Source: Priestia koreensis (GTDB lineage Bacteria; Bacillota; Bacilli; Bacillales; Bacillaceae_H). Taken from it: a stretch of 64,000 bases of DNA. This document shows, one piece after another, positions 8,295 to 17,922 of the stretch (within the stretch, counting starts at the first letter, position 1; each line of letters begins with the position of its first letter). The notes beneath the pieces were generated by a model, which worked only from the letters and a program-made list of their open reading frames with translations, made no database searches and was not told the DNA's origin. The stretch is taken from NCBI RefSeq assembly GCF_001274935.1, contig NZ_LILC01000002.1, positions 757,715 through 821,714 of the forward strand, written 5' to 3'. A program made the position numbers and the translations under genes.

Positions 8295-9011
8295 TTACTC
8301 TTCTTTTGCTGTCACAGAAATATGTTCGTGTAAATCAATGGAAACGGTGAGTTCTTGAAAACGTGATATACCGTATTCGTCAGGCTCGCATTGAATAGAT
8401 GCCTCACAGTTGGCCGCATGAAGCTGAAAGTCTAATAAGGTCCCCTCTGGTGCATAAAGCATAAACGTTTCAATTTTTTGAAAAGAAATGGGTGGCGTTG
8501 TAAACGAGCCACGTTCAGACTGAACTTTGATTACAACATATCCTTTGATTAAAACGGGGATTTTATGGATTAAAGAGGGGATATCCGTATATAGTCGACT
8601 ATAAATAGGAATTCGTGGACCTATTTCTAGAAAAGTAATACCGCTCGCGGTTCTTAAGTCTACTAGTTCTCCTTGCTTATTAGTTAAATAACATTCTACA
8701 TCGTAAATATGACCGAGATGGTAAGGGTCAATAAAAAGCGGATGAAGACCTAGTTCAACATTGCCTAATCGATCACTGCGAGAAATTTCAACAGTAATGG
8801 TTTCGTAATCTGAGGCTGTAACGGTTATAGTAGGTGTGACGTCAGATAGAGGAGATTCGATAATAAAATAGCCTTGTTCATTTGTATAGGCGATAAAAGA
8901 AGTAAGTACACGATCGGATACGAATAATTCTACTTTTGCATTAGAGATAGGTTGATTTGTAAAAATGTCTTTAACCAGTCCATGTAAGTCTATGGATTTC
9001 TCATTTGTCAT
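8295..9011 (-). CDS. hypothetical protein with N-terminal carboxypeptidase-regulatory-like fold
   Basis: A 238-residue protein. The first 80 residues (DLHGLVKDIFTNQPISNAKV, later TNEQGYFIIESP and VTASDYETITVEI) follow the beta-sandwich pattern of carboxypeptidase regulatory-like/CNA-B-type domains: G-x-V-x-D, P-x-x-N-A-x-V, and a G-x-Y/F turn. The rest is all-beta and ends ELTVSIDLHEHISVTAKE, reminiscent of DUF3794-type strands in spore proteins, which is a weak resemblance. There is no signal peptide, so it is cytoplasmic or assembled on spores. GAGGTGA sits eight bases before ATG 9011; the GTG at 9014 is less likely. Confidence 0.7.
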   Translation of the reverse strand: MTNEKSIDLHGLVKDIFTNQPISNAKVELFVSDRVLTSFIAYTNEQGYFIIESPLSDVTPTITVTASDYETITVEISRSDRLGNVELGLHPLFIDPYHLGHIYDVECYLTNKQGELVDLRTASGITFLEIGPRIPIYSRLYTDIPSLIHKIPVLIKGYVVIKVQSERGSFTTPPISFQKIETFMLYAPEGTLLDFQLHAANCEASIQCEPDEYGISRFQELTVSIDLHEHISVTAKEE

Positions 9012-9219
9012 CACTATCTCACCTCGTATTTCTGCTTTAGTTTATGTTGTATGTGATAAGAGGGTGTATGAAACAGCTATAGATAGAGAAACGGCCTATT
9101 ATGGACAAGTTTTTTGGGCGTTTGTGGATATTTTCCCTTTCATTTGTCCTTGAACAAACCTGTACGCGTGCTAAACTAAATACATTCTTTTTCTATTCAT
9201 TTACGAGGGAGATGGGAAG

Positions 9220-9348
9220 ATGATGACACTCAGCAGACTGCTCGTTGTAGCACTATTTTCAAGCGCTGCGCTTTCAGTGGTATGTTATCAATCCGTTGAG
9301 ATTATACACGCTATTATGGATATGTTTTTTACTCACAAAGATTTATAA
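9220..9348 (+). CDS. small single-span membrane protein
   Basis: A 42-residue open frame (MMTLSRLLVVALFSSAALSV, then VCYQSVEIIHAIMDMFFTHKDL) with GAGGGAG nine bases before ATG 9220. Residues 5-22 are hydrophobic and could be a membrane anchor or uncleaved signal. Nothing else occupies this 370-base gap, and the gene ends just ahead of a terminator. Function unknown. Confidence 0.5.
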   Translation: MMTLSRLLVVALFSSAALSVVCYQSVEIIHAIMDMFFTHKDL

Positions 9349-9370
9349 AGGACTTTTATGGCCTCATAAC

Positions 9371-9405
9371 AAAAGGGAGCGAATGGTATCATTCGTTCCC
9401 TTTTT
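9371..9405. terminator. bidirectional terminator
   Basis: AAAAGGGAGCGAAT / ATTCGTTCCCTTTTT with a six-base loop. It overlaps the last codons of the minus-strand nucleotidase gene. Confidence 0.85.
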
Positions 9406-9943
9406 GCGTGTTCACATAGTCATCTACCCATTTTTCAAATTGAAGCCAGTCGCTCACATGCGGAACATCCACATCCTGGTTATATGGATAGCTCATAGCC
9501 ACTGCTTGACGGCCTGTTGCATGAAAAGCTTCTAAGTTATGAGGCGCATCATCAAATAAGACATCACCGTACACTTTATCTTTTCGATGAGTAAAAATGA
9601 TATTCTTTGCACCGATAAACGGCAAATGCTCATTTACCCACTGCTCCTTTTCGGTAAACGCGAACGTGCGACTACTCGTTACGATCAGAATCTCCATTTT
9701 CTTATTCAGGCGTTCAAGCACCTCAATTGCATGGGGAAGTGGTTCTAAATGACGAAAAAGGCCAGGTTCGTCTAGATAATCATAAATTTTTATCCCGCAT
9801 TCTTGCTTTACATACTTTTCCGATTGCCAGCAGGCGAGTCGCTCAACTGATAAATCGTCATCAAAGTCTTCGTTGTATCTTTTATGCCATGGAGTCATCA
9901 AATCACAAATGACAGAATCCATATCAATGAGTAATGTTGTCAT
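9389..9943 (-). CDS. 5'(3')-deoxyribonucleotidase-like HAD phosphatase
   Basis: A 184-residue HAD-superfamily protein of the NT5C type, expected to dephosphorylate deoxyribonucleotides. Motif I is TTLLIDMDSVICDL (D-x-D nucleophile and acid), motif II is IVTSSRTF, and motif III/IV is the RKDKVYGDVLFDDAPHNLEA region, with Lys and the acidic DD pair that hold Mg2+. The usual DMDG of motif I is DMDS here. GAGAGGTG precedes ATG 9943. The gene stands alone and ends inside its terminator hairpin. Confidence 0.85.
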   Translation of the reverse strand: MTTLLIDMDSVICDLMTPWHKRYNEDFDDDLSVERLACWQSEKYVKQECGIKIYDYLDEPGLFRHLEPLPHAIEVLERLNKKMEILIVTSSRTFAFTEKEQWVNEHLPFIGAKNIIFTHRKDKVYGDVLFDDAPHNLEAFHATGRQAVAMSYPYNQDVDVPHVSDWLQFEKWVDDYVNTQKGNE

Positions 9944-10009
9944 GCTTTTGCACCTCTCATCCTTTTTCTATCGTTATATATACCACGATAGGAGACGTGT
10001 AAGCAAAGA

Positions 10010-11059
10010 TTAGTTACGGTGAATGCGATTCTTTAAGGTACTTAAAAATAGCTGCGGGTCATCTACTCTTAAAAATACGGTGGAAACCTCTTTTTTCATT
10101 CCGTATAGATAATGTGCACGTACTGGCTCTTTTAGCCCAATTTCCATGTGAGGCGGTTCGTCAATAAAATCAGCAATACGTCCGTCAAATGCTGTCTTGA
10201 GGCGCTGCTTATCAGGAAGCTCCTTATTTGCATACAGCGCTATGCCTTCAATAAGATCATAAGGAATCGTCATATGTGAAGTAAGACCGTACGTCAAAAT
10301 GAGCTCATCTTTGTTTAACAAAATCGGATTATGGCGAATCGCCTGAATATGACCAATGAAAAAGAAAACGGTATACACATTAAGCGCCAATAAAATATAA
10401 GAAAGCGTCGAACTAAATTGGTGAAGAAAGTAGTGAATGCCAATCGTCTCAATTAATACTGCGTGAATGAGCATAATGTAAATAGCAATGCCACTCGTTT
10501 TTTGGTGATACGTATAAGCATCGTCCCTTTTTATGGGGCGTTTTTTCCATGAGAGGAAGGCATGATAAAACATGTTGATTTCGGTTGTGAATACGTCAAT
10601 TAATTTATTAGGAGGCAGGGAGTCTTTTAGAGCCTTTTTTAGCGCATATGAGAATAATGGTACTCGAGCATAGTACACACGATAGGCGCTTACAATTGTT
10701 GGAATTGTACGGAGTATTTTATAAGCGATATAAAATTCAACGACGATAAACAACACTTCGGCTCCTATCACAATGTAGCCTAATGAGGTGATGGTATGTA
10801 CATAATCGTTCGGAATAATAACAAAACGAGCAACAAAATAACCAGCTGCCATAACCGGAAAAATATATGTTAAGGAATAGCGTTTATGGATAAAATAAAA
10901 ATAGGTGAGAAGTGGGATGACAAGCATAAAGTCAAACAATGATCCCCAAATCATTTCAGGTGGATGAGATGAAACAATATCTAGGCGATAGATCAGCCAA
11001 TTTGATGAAACGATAAGAAGAAGTAGGAAAAAAAAGCTTATTCTTTTATGGAGTGCCAG
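10010..11059 (-). CDS. multi-span membrane protein, probable CTG start
   Basis: The frame with an ATG at 10954 gives 314 residues, but there is no ribosome binding site there and the frame stays open 35 codons further. At 11059 a CTG sits eight bases after AGGGAGG, giving an N-terminus that reads LALHKRISFFFLLLLIVSSN, a complete extra membrane segment. I therefore place the start at CTG 11059 (349 residues). Seven or so hydrophobic segments cover residues 10-30, 45-110 and 180-240, followed by a soluble C-terminal part (GLTSHMTIPYDLIEGIALYA and VSTVFLRVDDPQLF) with a PH-like strand pattern. Family not identified. Confidence 0.7.
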   Translation of the reverse strand: MALHKRISFFFLLLLIVSSNWLIYRLDIVSSHPPEMIWGSLFDFMLVIPLLTYFYFIHKRYSLTYIFPVMAAGYFVARFVIIPNDYVHTITSLGYIVIGAEVLFIVVEFYIAYKILRTIPTIVSAYRVYYARVPLFSYALKKALKDSLPPNKLIDVFTTEINMFYHAFLSWKKRPIKRDDAYTYHQKTSGIAIYIMLIHAVLIETIGIHYFLHQFSSTLSYILLALNVYTVFFFIGHIQAIRHNPILLNKDELILTYGLTSHMTIPYDLIEGIALYANKELPDKQRLKTAFDGRIADFIDEPPHMEIGLKEPVRAHYLYGMKKEVSTVFLRVDDPQLFLSTLKNRIHRN

Positions 11060-11352
11060 TTTAAAAACCTCCCTTTTTATTCCATCTTAACATATGAGCA
11101 TACGTATGAACGGCTGTTCACGAAATTGCCAAACAATAATGTAGAAGAAAAAAATTCCCTTCCTTGTGCGATTTTTATGAAAAAAAATTCATTTTTCTGT
11201 GGAGTGAGTATAGAGTTATCGAACATTTCATGATAAAATATGTCTTTGTGAGCAGACCATAATTACAGGTAATTGTTTCTTTTAATGAATAATAGAATGA
11301 TAGCGAAATGTACACTTGAAAAAATTGTTTGTTAAAGAATGCACAAAAGCAA

Positions 11353-11382
11353 TTGAAGTTCGTTATGAACTAAAATTATAAT
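11353..11382 (+). promoter_or_regulatory. sigma-A-type promoter for pfkA
   Basis: TTGAAG (11353-11358), an 18-base spacer and TATAAT (11377-11382) lie about 44 bases before the pfkA start. The rest of 11060-11425 is AT-rich and shows no gene. Confidence 0.6.
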
Positions 11383-11413
11383 GTAAAATATATTTGTTAT
11401 AATCGTATAATGA

Positions 11414-12382
<969 letters not shown>

Positions 12383-12393
12383 TATTGTAAGGA

Positions 12394-12428
12394 AAAAGGG
12401 CCTGACAGTAATGCTGTTAGGCTTTTTT
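12394..12428 (+). terminator. Rho-independent terminator after pfkA
   Basis: GCCTGACAG / CTGTTAGGC stem (one G-T pair) followed by six T. Confidence 0.85.
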
Positions 12429-12523
12429 CTTTAAATGAGTAAATGTTCGTATTTTTGTGAAAAAGGATCACGTGTTATACTAGTAAAAATCGTATTTGAA
12501 GTTTTGTGAAGGAGATACGTACA

Positions 12524-13267
12524 TTGGAAGAACAAGTGAAAACGCTTCAGTCATGGATTGACCGGGCACAGTCTATTTGCTTTTTTACGGGCGCCGGAGT
12601 AAGCACGGAGTCAGGTATTCCTGATTTTCGCTCTCAAAATGGTTTATATAAGAAAAATCTAAGCTTTGTTGATGTGGTTTCTAGACCTTATTTTGAACGT
12701 GATCCGAACCAGTTTTGGCCATTGTTCAAAGAGATCTTTCGAATTAAGCTTTTACATGAGTACAAGCCTAACAAAGGACACGAGTTTATCGCAGAGCTTG
12801 AAAGTCGTGGTAAACAGGTGAGGGTCATTACGCAAAATATTGATGGTCTTCATCAAGAGGCAGGGAACAAGTACGTGTATGAAATTCATGGCACGATAAA
12901 GTATGCCCACTGCCCAAAATGTAAAACAAGATATGACGCAGCGCACATGAACGCCAATGCTGTCCCGAAATGTCAAATAATTTCGAAAAATAAACAGCCA
13001 TGTGATACGATTCTAAAACCGAATGTCGTATTGTTTGGGGATTCTATTCATCAATTTGAAGAAGCTATTCAGTCAGCGTTAAGCAGTGATTTGTTTATCG
13101 TATTAGGTTCGTCACTGGAGGTAACCCCAATCAATCAGATTCCTCTTTTGGTGCAAAGAAAGGGAACCATTCCAATGGTGATCATTAATTTAAGCGCTAC
13201 TTATTATGACGATATGTTTGATCTGGTTATTCGCGAACCGATCGGAGCAACACTTTCTTCCCTATAA
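12524..13267 (+). CDS. srtN: NAD-dependent protein deacylase (sirtuin)
   Basis: A 247-residue Sir2-family enzyme that removes acyl groups from protein lysines using NAD+. Visible motifs are GAGVSTESGIPDFRS (NAD binding), TQNIDGLHQEAG, the catalytic His in YEIHGT, a zinc ribbon beginning CPKCKTRYD and ending with the pair in PKCQIISKNKQPCD, then VVLFGD and GSSLEVTP. The length equals B. subtilis SrtN (YhdZ). AAGGAG followed by seven bases points to TTG 12524 rather than GTG 12506. The following MerR, mpfA-like and yhdY-like genes match the B. subtilis yhd region. Confidence 0.93.
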   Translation: MEEQVKTLQSWIDRAQSICFFTGAGVSTESGIPDFRSQNGLYKKNLSFVDVVSRPYFERDPNQFWPLFKEIFRIKLLHEYKPNKGHEFIAELESRGKQVRVITQNIDGLHQEAGNKYVYEIHGTIKYAHCPKCKTRYDAAHMNANAVPKCQIISKNKQPCDTILKPNVVLFGDSIHQFEEAIQSALSSDLFIVLGSSLEVTPINQIPLLVQRKGTIPMVIINLSATYYDDMFDLVIREPIGATLSSL

Positions 13268-13280
13268 GTAAACTTTTCAG

Positions 13281-13306
13281 AACAATCACGTATAACGTGA
13301 TTGTTT
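13281..13306 (+). terminator. terminator-like hairpin after srtN
   Basis: AACAATCACGT / ACGTGATTGTT with a very short loop and TT end. Confidence 0.6.
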
Positions 13307-13345
13307 GCTACATACCCTGTAAAAAACAAGAAAGGAAGTTGTGTC

Positions 13346-13588
13346 GTGTATGTTTTGACTCGACTTGTTCTTTTTTTCATTGGGATTTTGTTAAAAGTTA
13401 TCGGTGCGATCTTGTTCATTCTTGAACTTAGTTTGCTTCATGCGAATGAACATTATCGTATGCTGTTAACGACACCGCTGGTTTTGTTTTTATCGGGATT
13501 TTTATTAACAATGGCAAGCTTCTACATGCCTTTTGCTCTAAGCTTGCGGAAGAGGAAAAATACCCCTAATTATCTTAAAAATAAGTGA
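13346..13588 (+). CDS. small two-span membrane protein
   Basis: An 80-residue protein; AAGGAAG seven bases before GTG 13346 sets the start. Hydrophobic segments at about 3-24 (TRLVLFFIGILLKVIGAILF) and 42-64 give a hairpin topology, with a basic C-terminal tail (LRKRKNTPNYLKNK) that would face the cytoplasm. Function unknown; it fills the gap between srtN and the MerR gene. Confidence 0.65.
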   Translation: MYVLTRLVLFFIGILLKVIGAILFILELSLLHANEHYRMLLTTPLVLFLSGFLLTMASFYMPFALSLRKRKNTPNYLKNK

Positions 13589-13664
13589 AACGTTTGACTG
13601 TACAGTTTAATAGTTTATAATAAAACTATTAAAGGTTGATTGAATGGGGTGATACGATGGGGCA

Positions 13665-14075
13665 GTGTATAAAATTGGCGAACTAGCAGTTGCTGCGAAC
13701 GTCTCAAAGCGAACGATTGATTACTATACGAATTTAGGCTTGTTGCATGCTCAGCGCTCTGCTTCCAATTATCGCTATTATTCGGAAGAGTCGTTAGAAG
13801 ATTTAAAGTTTATTGAAAATTGTAAGCAGCTTCATATCCCATTAGACGAAATTAAGCAAAAGCTTTTGTTACGGAAAACGACACACATCGAAAAGGATGA
13901 GCTTCAAAAGCAAACAGAGCAGATTGCCAAGCGTGTGGAACAGTTGAATAAAGAGCTTTGTGGTATCCTGCCTATTTTCAATCAGCTAGATGAAGCGGAG
14001 AAACGTACCATTTCAACCCATTTATCAGATGAAGGAAAACGACTTATACAGTCTCTTCAGGGGCTGATTGTGTAA
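13665..14075 (+). CDS. MerR-family transcriptional regulator
   Basis: A 136-residue MerR protein with an N-terminal winged helix (YKIGELAVAANVSKRTIDYY, then TNLGLLHAQRS and NYRYYSEES) and a coiled coil near residues 80-100. The only Cys residues (ENCKQLH and KELCGI) are not arranged in the metal loop of CueR or ZntR, so a metal ligand is doubtful. The start is GTG 13665 with GGGG just before it. B. subtilis also has a MerR gene (yhdQ) beside yhdP; the next gene here is the yhdP homologue, so this could be its regulator, though it shows no metal-sensing signature. Confidence 0.8.
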   Translation: MYKIGELAVAANVSKRTIDYYTNLGLLHAQRSASNYRYYSEESLEDLKFIENCKQLHIPLDEIKQKLLLRKTTHIEKDELQKQTEQIAKRVEQLNKELCGILPIFNQLDEAEKRTISTHLSDEGKRLIQSLQGLIV

Positions 14076-14174
14076 TGCAAATAGACAGTGTCCACAGCAG
14101 TTTATTTATATAAATAATTTTTCTATACTTAGGAGGTGACTCCTTACTCGCATTTTGCGAGATAAGGAACGTTT

Positions 14175-15548
14175 TTGGACATATTTAACTTGGTTTTAGT
14201 AGCCATCTTGATTGCTTTAACAGCCTTTTTCGTTGCAACTGAGTTTGCAATTGTAAAAGTGCGCAGTTCTCGTATTGATCAGTTGATAGCAGAAGGTAGC
14301 AGGAATGCACGCGCAGCAAAGCGCATCATTTCTAATCTTGATGAATACTTATCCGCATGTCAGTTAGGAATTACGATTACAGCACTCGCATTAGGTTGGA
14401 TAGCAGAACCGGCAGTGAAGAGGTTACTTGATCCATTATTTGACAGCCTGCCGCTAAGTGAATCAGTATCGGATGTAATCGCATTTATTATTGCGTTTAG
14501 TATCGTGACATTTATTCACGTTGTGGTAGGGGAGTTGGCACCGAAAACTTTTGCCATTCAAAAGGCTGAAGCACTTACTTTATTAACAGCTAGACCGATT
14601 ATTTTGTTTTATAAAGTAATGTATCCATTTATTTGGATTCTAAATGGATCAGCGCGTGTCATCACAGGCATGTTCGGGTTAAAACCAGTAGCAGAACATG
14701 AATTAGCTCACTCTGAAGAAGAGCTTCGCATTATTCTTTCAGAAAGCTATAAAAGCGGTGAAATTAATCAATCTGAGTTTAAATATGTGAACAAGATTTT
14801 CGAATTTGATGATCGTGTTGCAAAAGAAATTATGGTACCAAGGACGGAAATTGTGTCCTTCGACCAGGAAGATGCACTTGATTACATTTTGGAAGTCGTA
14901 AAAGAAGAAAAGTTTACCCGTTATCCAGTTGTAGACGGTGACAAGGACCACATCATAGGTGTGGTAAACATGAAAGAAATTTTTACAGACTATGTGTTTG
15001 ATAAAGAAAAAACAAACATTAATCTTCGTGAATACGTTCGTCCTGTGATTCAAGTAATTGAGTCCATTCCGATTCATGATTTGCTGCTGAAAATGCAGAA
15101 GGAGCGCATTCATATGGCGATCCTAATTGATGAGTATGGTGGAACAGCAGGGCTTGTAACGGTAGAGGACATTCTAGAAGAAATCGTTGGTGAAATTCGT
15201 GATGAGTTTGATGCGGATGAGCGCCCATCAATTCAGAAGGTAACAGACGATCATTATATTATCGACGGAAAAGTACTTGTTGGAGAAGTAAATGATCTAC
15301 TTGGGACAGAAATTGATGACAAAGACGTCGATACAATTGGTGGATGGGTCTTAACCGAGAAATACGATATTGAGCAAGGGCAGATTATTCCGTTTGGTTA
15401 CTATGAGTTCATGGTAAGAGAGATGGAAGGACACCACATTCAATATCTTGAAGTAACGCGTAGTGAGCCACTACTAAATGAAGATGAAGAGATGAAAGAA
15501 GCAGAAGATGTTTATTTAGCTCCTCCACAAAAGGAAGCATTAATGTAA
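14175..15548 (+). CDS. mpfA: CNNM/CorC-type Mg2+ export protein (YhdP/MpfA family)
   Basis: A 457-residue membrane protein: DUF21/CNNM transmembrane domain (residues 1-190, with [10 protein letters not shown] and [12 protein letters not shown]), two CBS domains (about 210-340, ending in [18 protein letters not shown]) and a C-terminal CorC/HlyC domain (355-440). B. subtilis MpfA (YhdP) of this family protects against Mg2+ excess, probably as an exporter. AAGGA six bases before TTG 14175 sets the start. Just upstream, GGAGGTGACTCC and ACTCGC/GCGAGA form small inverted repeats that may shape the leader. Whether it is MpfA or the paralogue YhdT cannot be settled by eye. Confidence 0.85.
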   Translation: MDIFNLVLVAILIALTAFFVATEFAIVKVRSSRIDQLIAEGSRNARAAKRIISNLDEYLSACQLGITITALALGWIAEPAVKRLLDPLFDSLPLSESVSDVIAFIIAFSIVTFIHVVVGELAPKTFAIQKAEALTLLTARPIILFYKVMYPFIWILNGSARVITGMFGLKPVAEHELAHSEEELRIILSESYKSGEINQSEFKYVNKIFEFDDRVAKEIMVPRTEIVSFDQEDALDYILEVVKEEKFTRYPVVDGDKDHIIGVVNMKEIFTDYVFDKEKTNINLREYVRPVIQVIESIPIHDLLLKMQKERIHMAILIDEYGGTAGLVTVEDILEEIVGEIRDEFDADERPSIQKVTDDHYIIDGKVLVGEVNDLLGTEIDDKDVDTIGGWVLTEKYDIEQGQIIPFGYYEFMVREMEGHHIQYLEVTRSEPLLNEDEEMKEAEDVYLAPPQKEALM

Positions 15549-15550
15549 GC

Positions 15551-15586
15551 AAAAAGCATTCGGGTTTATCGCCCGAATGCTTTTTT
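15551..15586. terminator. bidirectional terminator
   Basis: AAAAAGCATTCGGG / CCCGAATGCTTTTTT between the converging mpfA-like and MscS genes. Confidence 0.9.
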
Positions 15587-15587
15587 G

Positions 15588-16685
15588 TTAGTTTTTAGCT
15601 TTCTCTAAAATATTCTCTTCACGAATGGCTTCGTGTGATTCATCCTGTTGGATTACGAGAGAACGAGTTGGAAAGGCAAGACTGACGCCTTCTTCCTCAA
15701 GTACTTCTAAAATTTTAAAGTTGACCTGCTCCTTTACTTTTAAATATTCAGCAAAGGCAGTCGTGTTTGTGAAGAAATATAGATACACATCGAAACTAGA
15801 TTCGTTAAAGCGATCAAAGTTCACTAAAATCGTTTCGTTATGTATGTCTCGGTCATCGATTAGCATTTGCTTAATACGATAGACGACGCTCTCAAGGTGA
15901 GCTCGTTTCGTTGAGTAGGATACACCGATATGAAACGCTACCTGACGTTTCCCCATCTTAGACCAGTTAATAACCGGTTCGTTGGAAAGCGTAGCGTTTG
16001 GAACCGTTACAACAGCTTGGGCGAACGTGCGAATTTTCGTACTTCTAAACGTAATGTCCTCAACCGTACCCTCGACGCTAGGCGTTTTGATCCAATCACC
16101 TATTGTGAAAGGCTTCTCGGTAATGATCACGATTCCCCCAAACAAGTTGCTAATCGTATCTTTCGCTGCTAGTGCAAATGCAAGACCTCCAAGGCCGAGC
16201 CCTGCCACAAACCCGTTTACATTAAAGCCCCATTCTTCAGCAATAACAGATACTGCTAATACAACGATTATAATTCGAACGGCTTTTTCAATGAAAGGAA
16301 TAACAATGCGATCAACCTGAAAGTCAAAGTTTTTCGAAAACGTGGCAAAAAACAATGATGTTGATCCTGCTAAGCTATATCCTCCCCACGCCGCTAGCGC
16401 GATAAAAAGCGAACGAATGATGCGGTGTTCTGTTTCCACTGTCAGCAAATCAAACGGCAGATAAGGGAATGCAAGCTGCAATCCAATAATGACAAATATC
16501 CAGCGCATTGGCTTTTCAAATGATTCTAAAATAGTCGTAATCAGATGATTTTTGTTTTTTACAAAACGAATAATAAACTTGAATAAATAAGTCGTAAACA
16601 ATTTACGAAGTATGAGAAACACGACAAAAATTCCAATGGCTATTCCAAAATTCAGCCATTCATCCATTGATAAATACTTATCCAA
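15588..16685 (-). CDS. yhdY: MscS-family mechanosensitive channel (YhdY type)
   Basis: A 365-residue small-conductance mechanosensitive channel. Four hydrophobic segments (about 12-30, 58-78, 90-108, 135-155) precede the pore helix GFVAGLGLGGLAFALAAKDT, the Gly/Ala-rich TM3 that defines MscS, followed by the beta domain (FTIGDWIKTPSVEGTVEDIT, VPNATLSNEPVINWSK). It opens on membrane tension to relieve hypo-osmotic shock. TAGGAGGG eight bases upstream sets TTG 16685 as the start. It corresponds in position and length to B. subtilis YhdY. Confidence 0.9.
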   Translation of the reverse strand: MDKYLSMDEWLNFGIAIGIFVVFLILRKLFTTYLFKFIIRFVKNKNHLITTILESFEKPMRWIFVIIGLQLAFPYLPFDLLTVETEHRIIRSLFIALAAWGGYSLAGSTSLFFATFSKNFDFQVDRIVIPFIEKAVRIIIVVLAVSVIAEEWGFNVNGFVAGLGLGGLAFALAAKDTISNLFGGIVIITEKPFTIGDWIKTPSVEGTVEDITFRSTKIRTFAQAVVTVPNATLSNEPVINWSKMGKRQVAFHIGVSYSTKRAHLESVVYRIKQMLIDDRDIHNETILVNFDRFNESSFDVYLYFFTNTTAFAEYLKVKEQVNFKILEVLEEEGVSLAFPTRSLVIQQDESHEAIREENILEKAKN

Positions 16686-16995
16686 GCAAAGTCCCTCCTA
16701 ATTATCATACAGCCTATATTAAAATAGCATAAACACTGCGTTTCTTCTAGAAAAAAGTGAGCCGATAGAATAAGAAGTTACTAATGTGTGTACCCTCTCT
16801 AAAAGATAATTATCGTAAAATAAGAAATTTATGACAAAAATCTATTAATATTCGCTTTTTGTAGAGAACAGCTAACATACTAATTCGGTTACGGGAGCGC
16901 TTTTTTGTCGCCCCTACTTTTACAGGGATTAAGCCCATGTAATGAATGACAACGAGTAATAGTGCTTCACAAGTGCACAGGGCAACTGCTCTGAA

Positions 16996-17372
16996 CTGGT
17001 GAAAGTTTGATAAACGAGTGGAAATGGTCGATAGATTAGGAAAAGTGATTGATAGACGAGTGAAAATGATCGATAGGGTCAAACAAGTGAAGAGGCAGAG
17101 TGAATGAGCTTATAAAAAGTCGATAACTGGAGTAAAGTGACCGATAAAAAGGCGAAAACGAGCGATAGACCAGTAAAAATGACCGATAGACGAGTGAAAA
17201 CGATCGATAGGGTCAAACAAGTGAAGAGGCAGAGTGAATGAGCTTATAAAAAGCCGATAACTGGAGTAAAGTGACCGATAGAAAGGCGAAAACGATCGAT
17301 AGACCAGTAAAAGTGAACGATAGAAAGGTGAAAGTGACCGATAAACTAGTAAAAACGACCGATACCCGAGCA
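16996..17372. repeat. minisatellite-like tandem repeats with an internal 134-bp duplication
   Basis: Imperfect units of about 18-21 bases of the form AGTGAAAATGACCGATAGAC repeat across the block. A larger segment beginning CGATAGGGTCAAACAAGTGA occurs at 17071 and again at 17205, a 134-base period, with few differences. On the minus strand the block reads as a YRS/SFxPFYRS-rich 90-codon frame, an artefact often seen in such Bacillus repeats. The remaining 16686-16995 has no gene I can support. Confidence 0.8.
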
Positions 17373-17380
17373 AAGTGAAC

Positions 17381-17412
17381 AAAAAAAGAAGAGGACAGCG
17401 CCTCTTCTTTGT
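17381..17412 (-). terminator. terminator for the minus-strand gene at 17441
   Basis: AAAGAAGAGG / CCTCTTCTTT stem with a T run on the minus strand. Confidence 0.8.
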
Positions 17413-17440
17413 GGATAGGTGTATAGAGTTAGACCAGAAA

Positions 17441-17845
17441 TTAGGCTTGTACAGCTACGTGGCGCTGTTCAAACACTTTTTTCGCCACGCGTAGTGCGTT
17501 TAGGATACGTGGGAACCCTGTGTATGGGATTAGCTGTGTGAACGTTTCAACAATTTCTTTTGGTGTTAAGCCAGCTGTTAATGCTGTATTGATGTGTAGC
17601 TCAAGCTGTGGCTCCGTTCCTTGTGTTGCAAGTGATGAGATAACGGCTAGAGCACGCTGCTTGTTGTCGAGACCTTCACGTGTATAAATTTCACCGTATG
17701 CAAATTCAATAATGAATTTTGCCACGTCCGGTGCTAGATCTTTTAAGTCATCCACAATTTTTAAATGAGTGGATACGTCTTTGTTGTCCTCAGTTGTAAA
17801 TTCCATTAATTTGTCTAAGCCTTCTTGATAACGATTATCTTCCAT
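17441..17845 (-). CDS. carboxymuconolactone decarboxylase-family protein
   Basis: A 134-residue all-helical protein of the CMD/AhpD-like family (similar to B. subtilis YurZ). The typical region RALAVISSLATQGTEPQLEL, HINTALTAGLTPKEIVE and TQLIPYTGFPRILNAL is complete. It lacks the C-x-x-C of AhpD peroxidases, so it is nearer gamma-carboxymuconolactone decarboxylase, but the true substrate is unknown. AGGAGG eight bases before ATG 17845 sets the start and excludes 27 upstream codons. It lies downstream of the LysR gene on the same strand and may be co-transcribed. Confidence 0.85.
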   Translation of the reverse strand: MEDNRYQEGLDKLMEFTTEDNKDVSTHLKIVDDLKDLAPDVAKFIIEFAYGEIYTREGLDNKQRALAVISSLATQGTEPQLELHINTALTAGLTPKEIVETFTQLIPYTGFPRILNALRVAKKVFEQRHVAVQA

Positions 17846-17922
17846 GATGTATGCCTCCTGTATGTGTTTTACACATTTCATGCTACTCCTCATTTTGTCA
17901 TGTGTAAAATACATAAAAATTA

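Noticed and set aside
11048..11233. 61-codon plus-strand frame before pfkA
   Set aside because: It overlaps the start and leader of the minus-strand membrane gene and has no ribosome binding site.
16810..17082. Minus-strand frame beginning MTLSIIFTRLSITF
   Set aside because: Its start lies inside the tandem repeats, it has no ribosome binding site, and the C-terminal part shows no recognisable domain.
16996..17372. CRISPR array
   Set aside because: Repeats are imperfect and contiguous, without constant-length unique spacers, and no cas gene is in the window.
17110..17382. 90-codon minus-strand frame rich in YRS and SFSPFYRS
   Set aside because: It is simply the translation of the 18-21-base tandem repeats; no ribosome binding site and a known artefact type.
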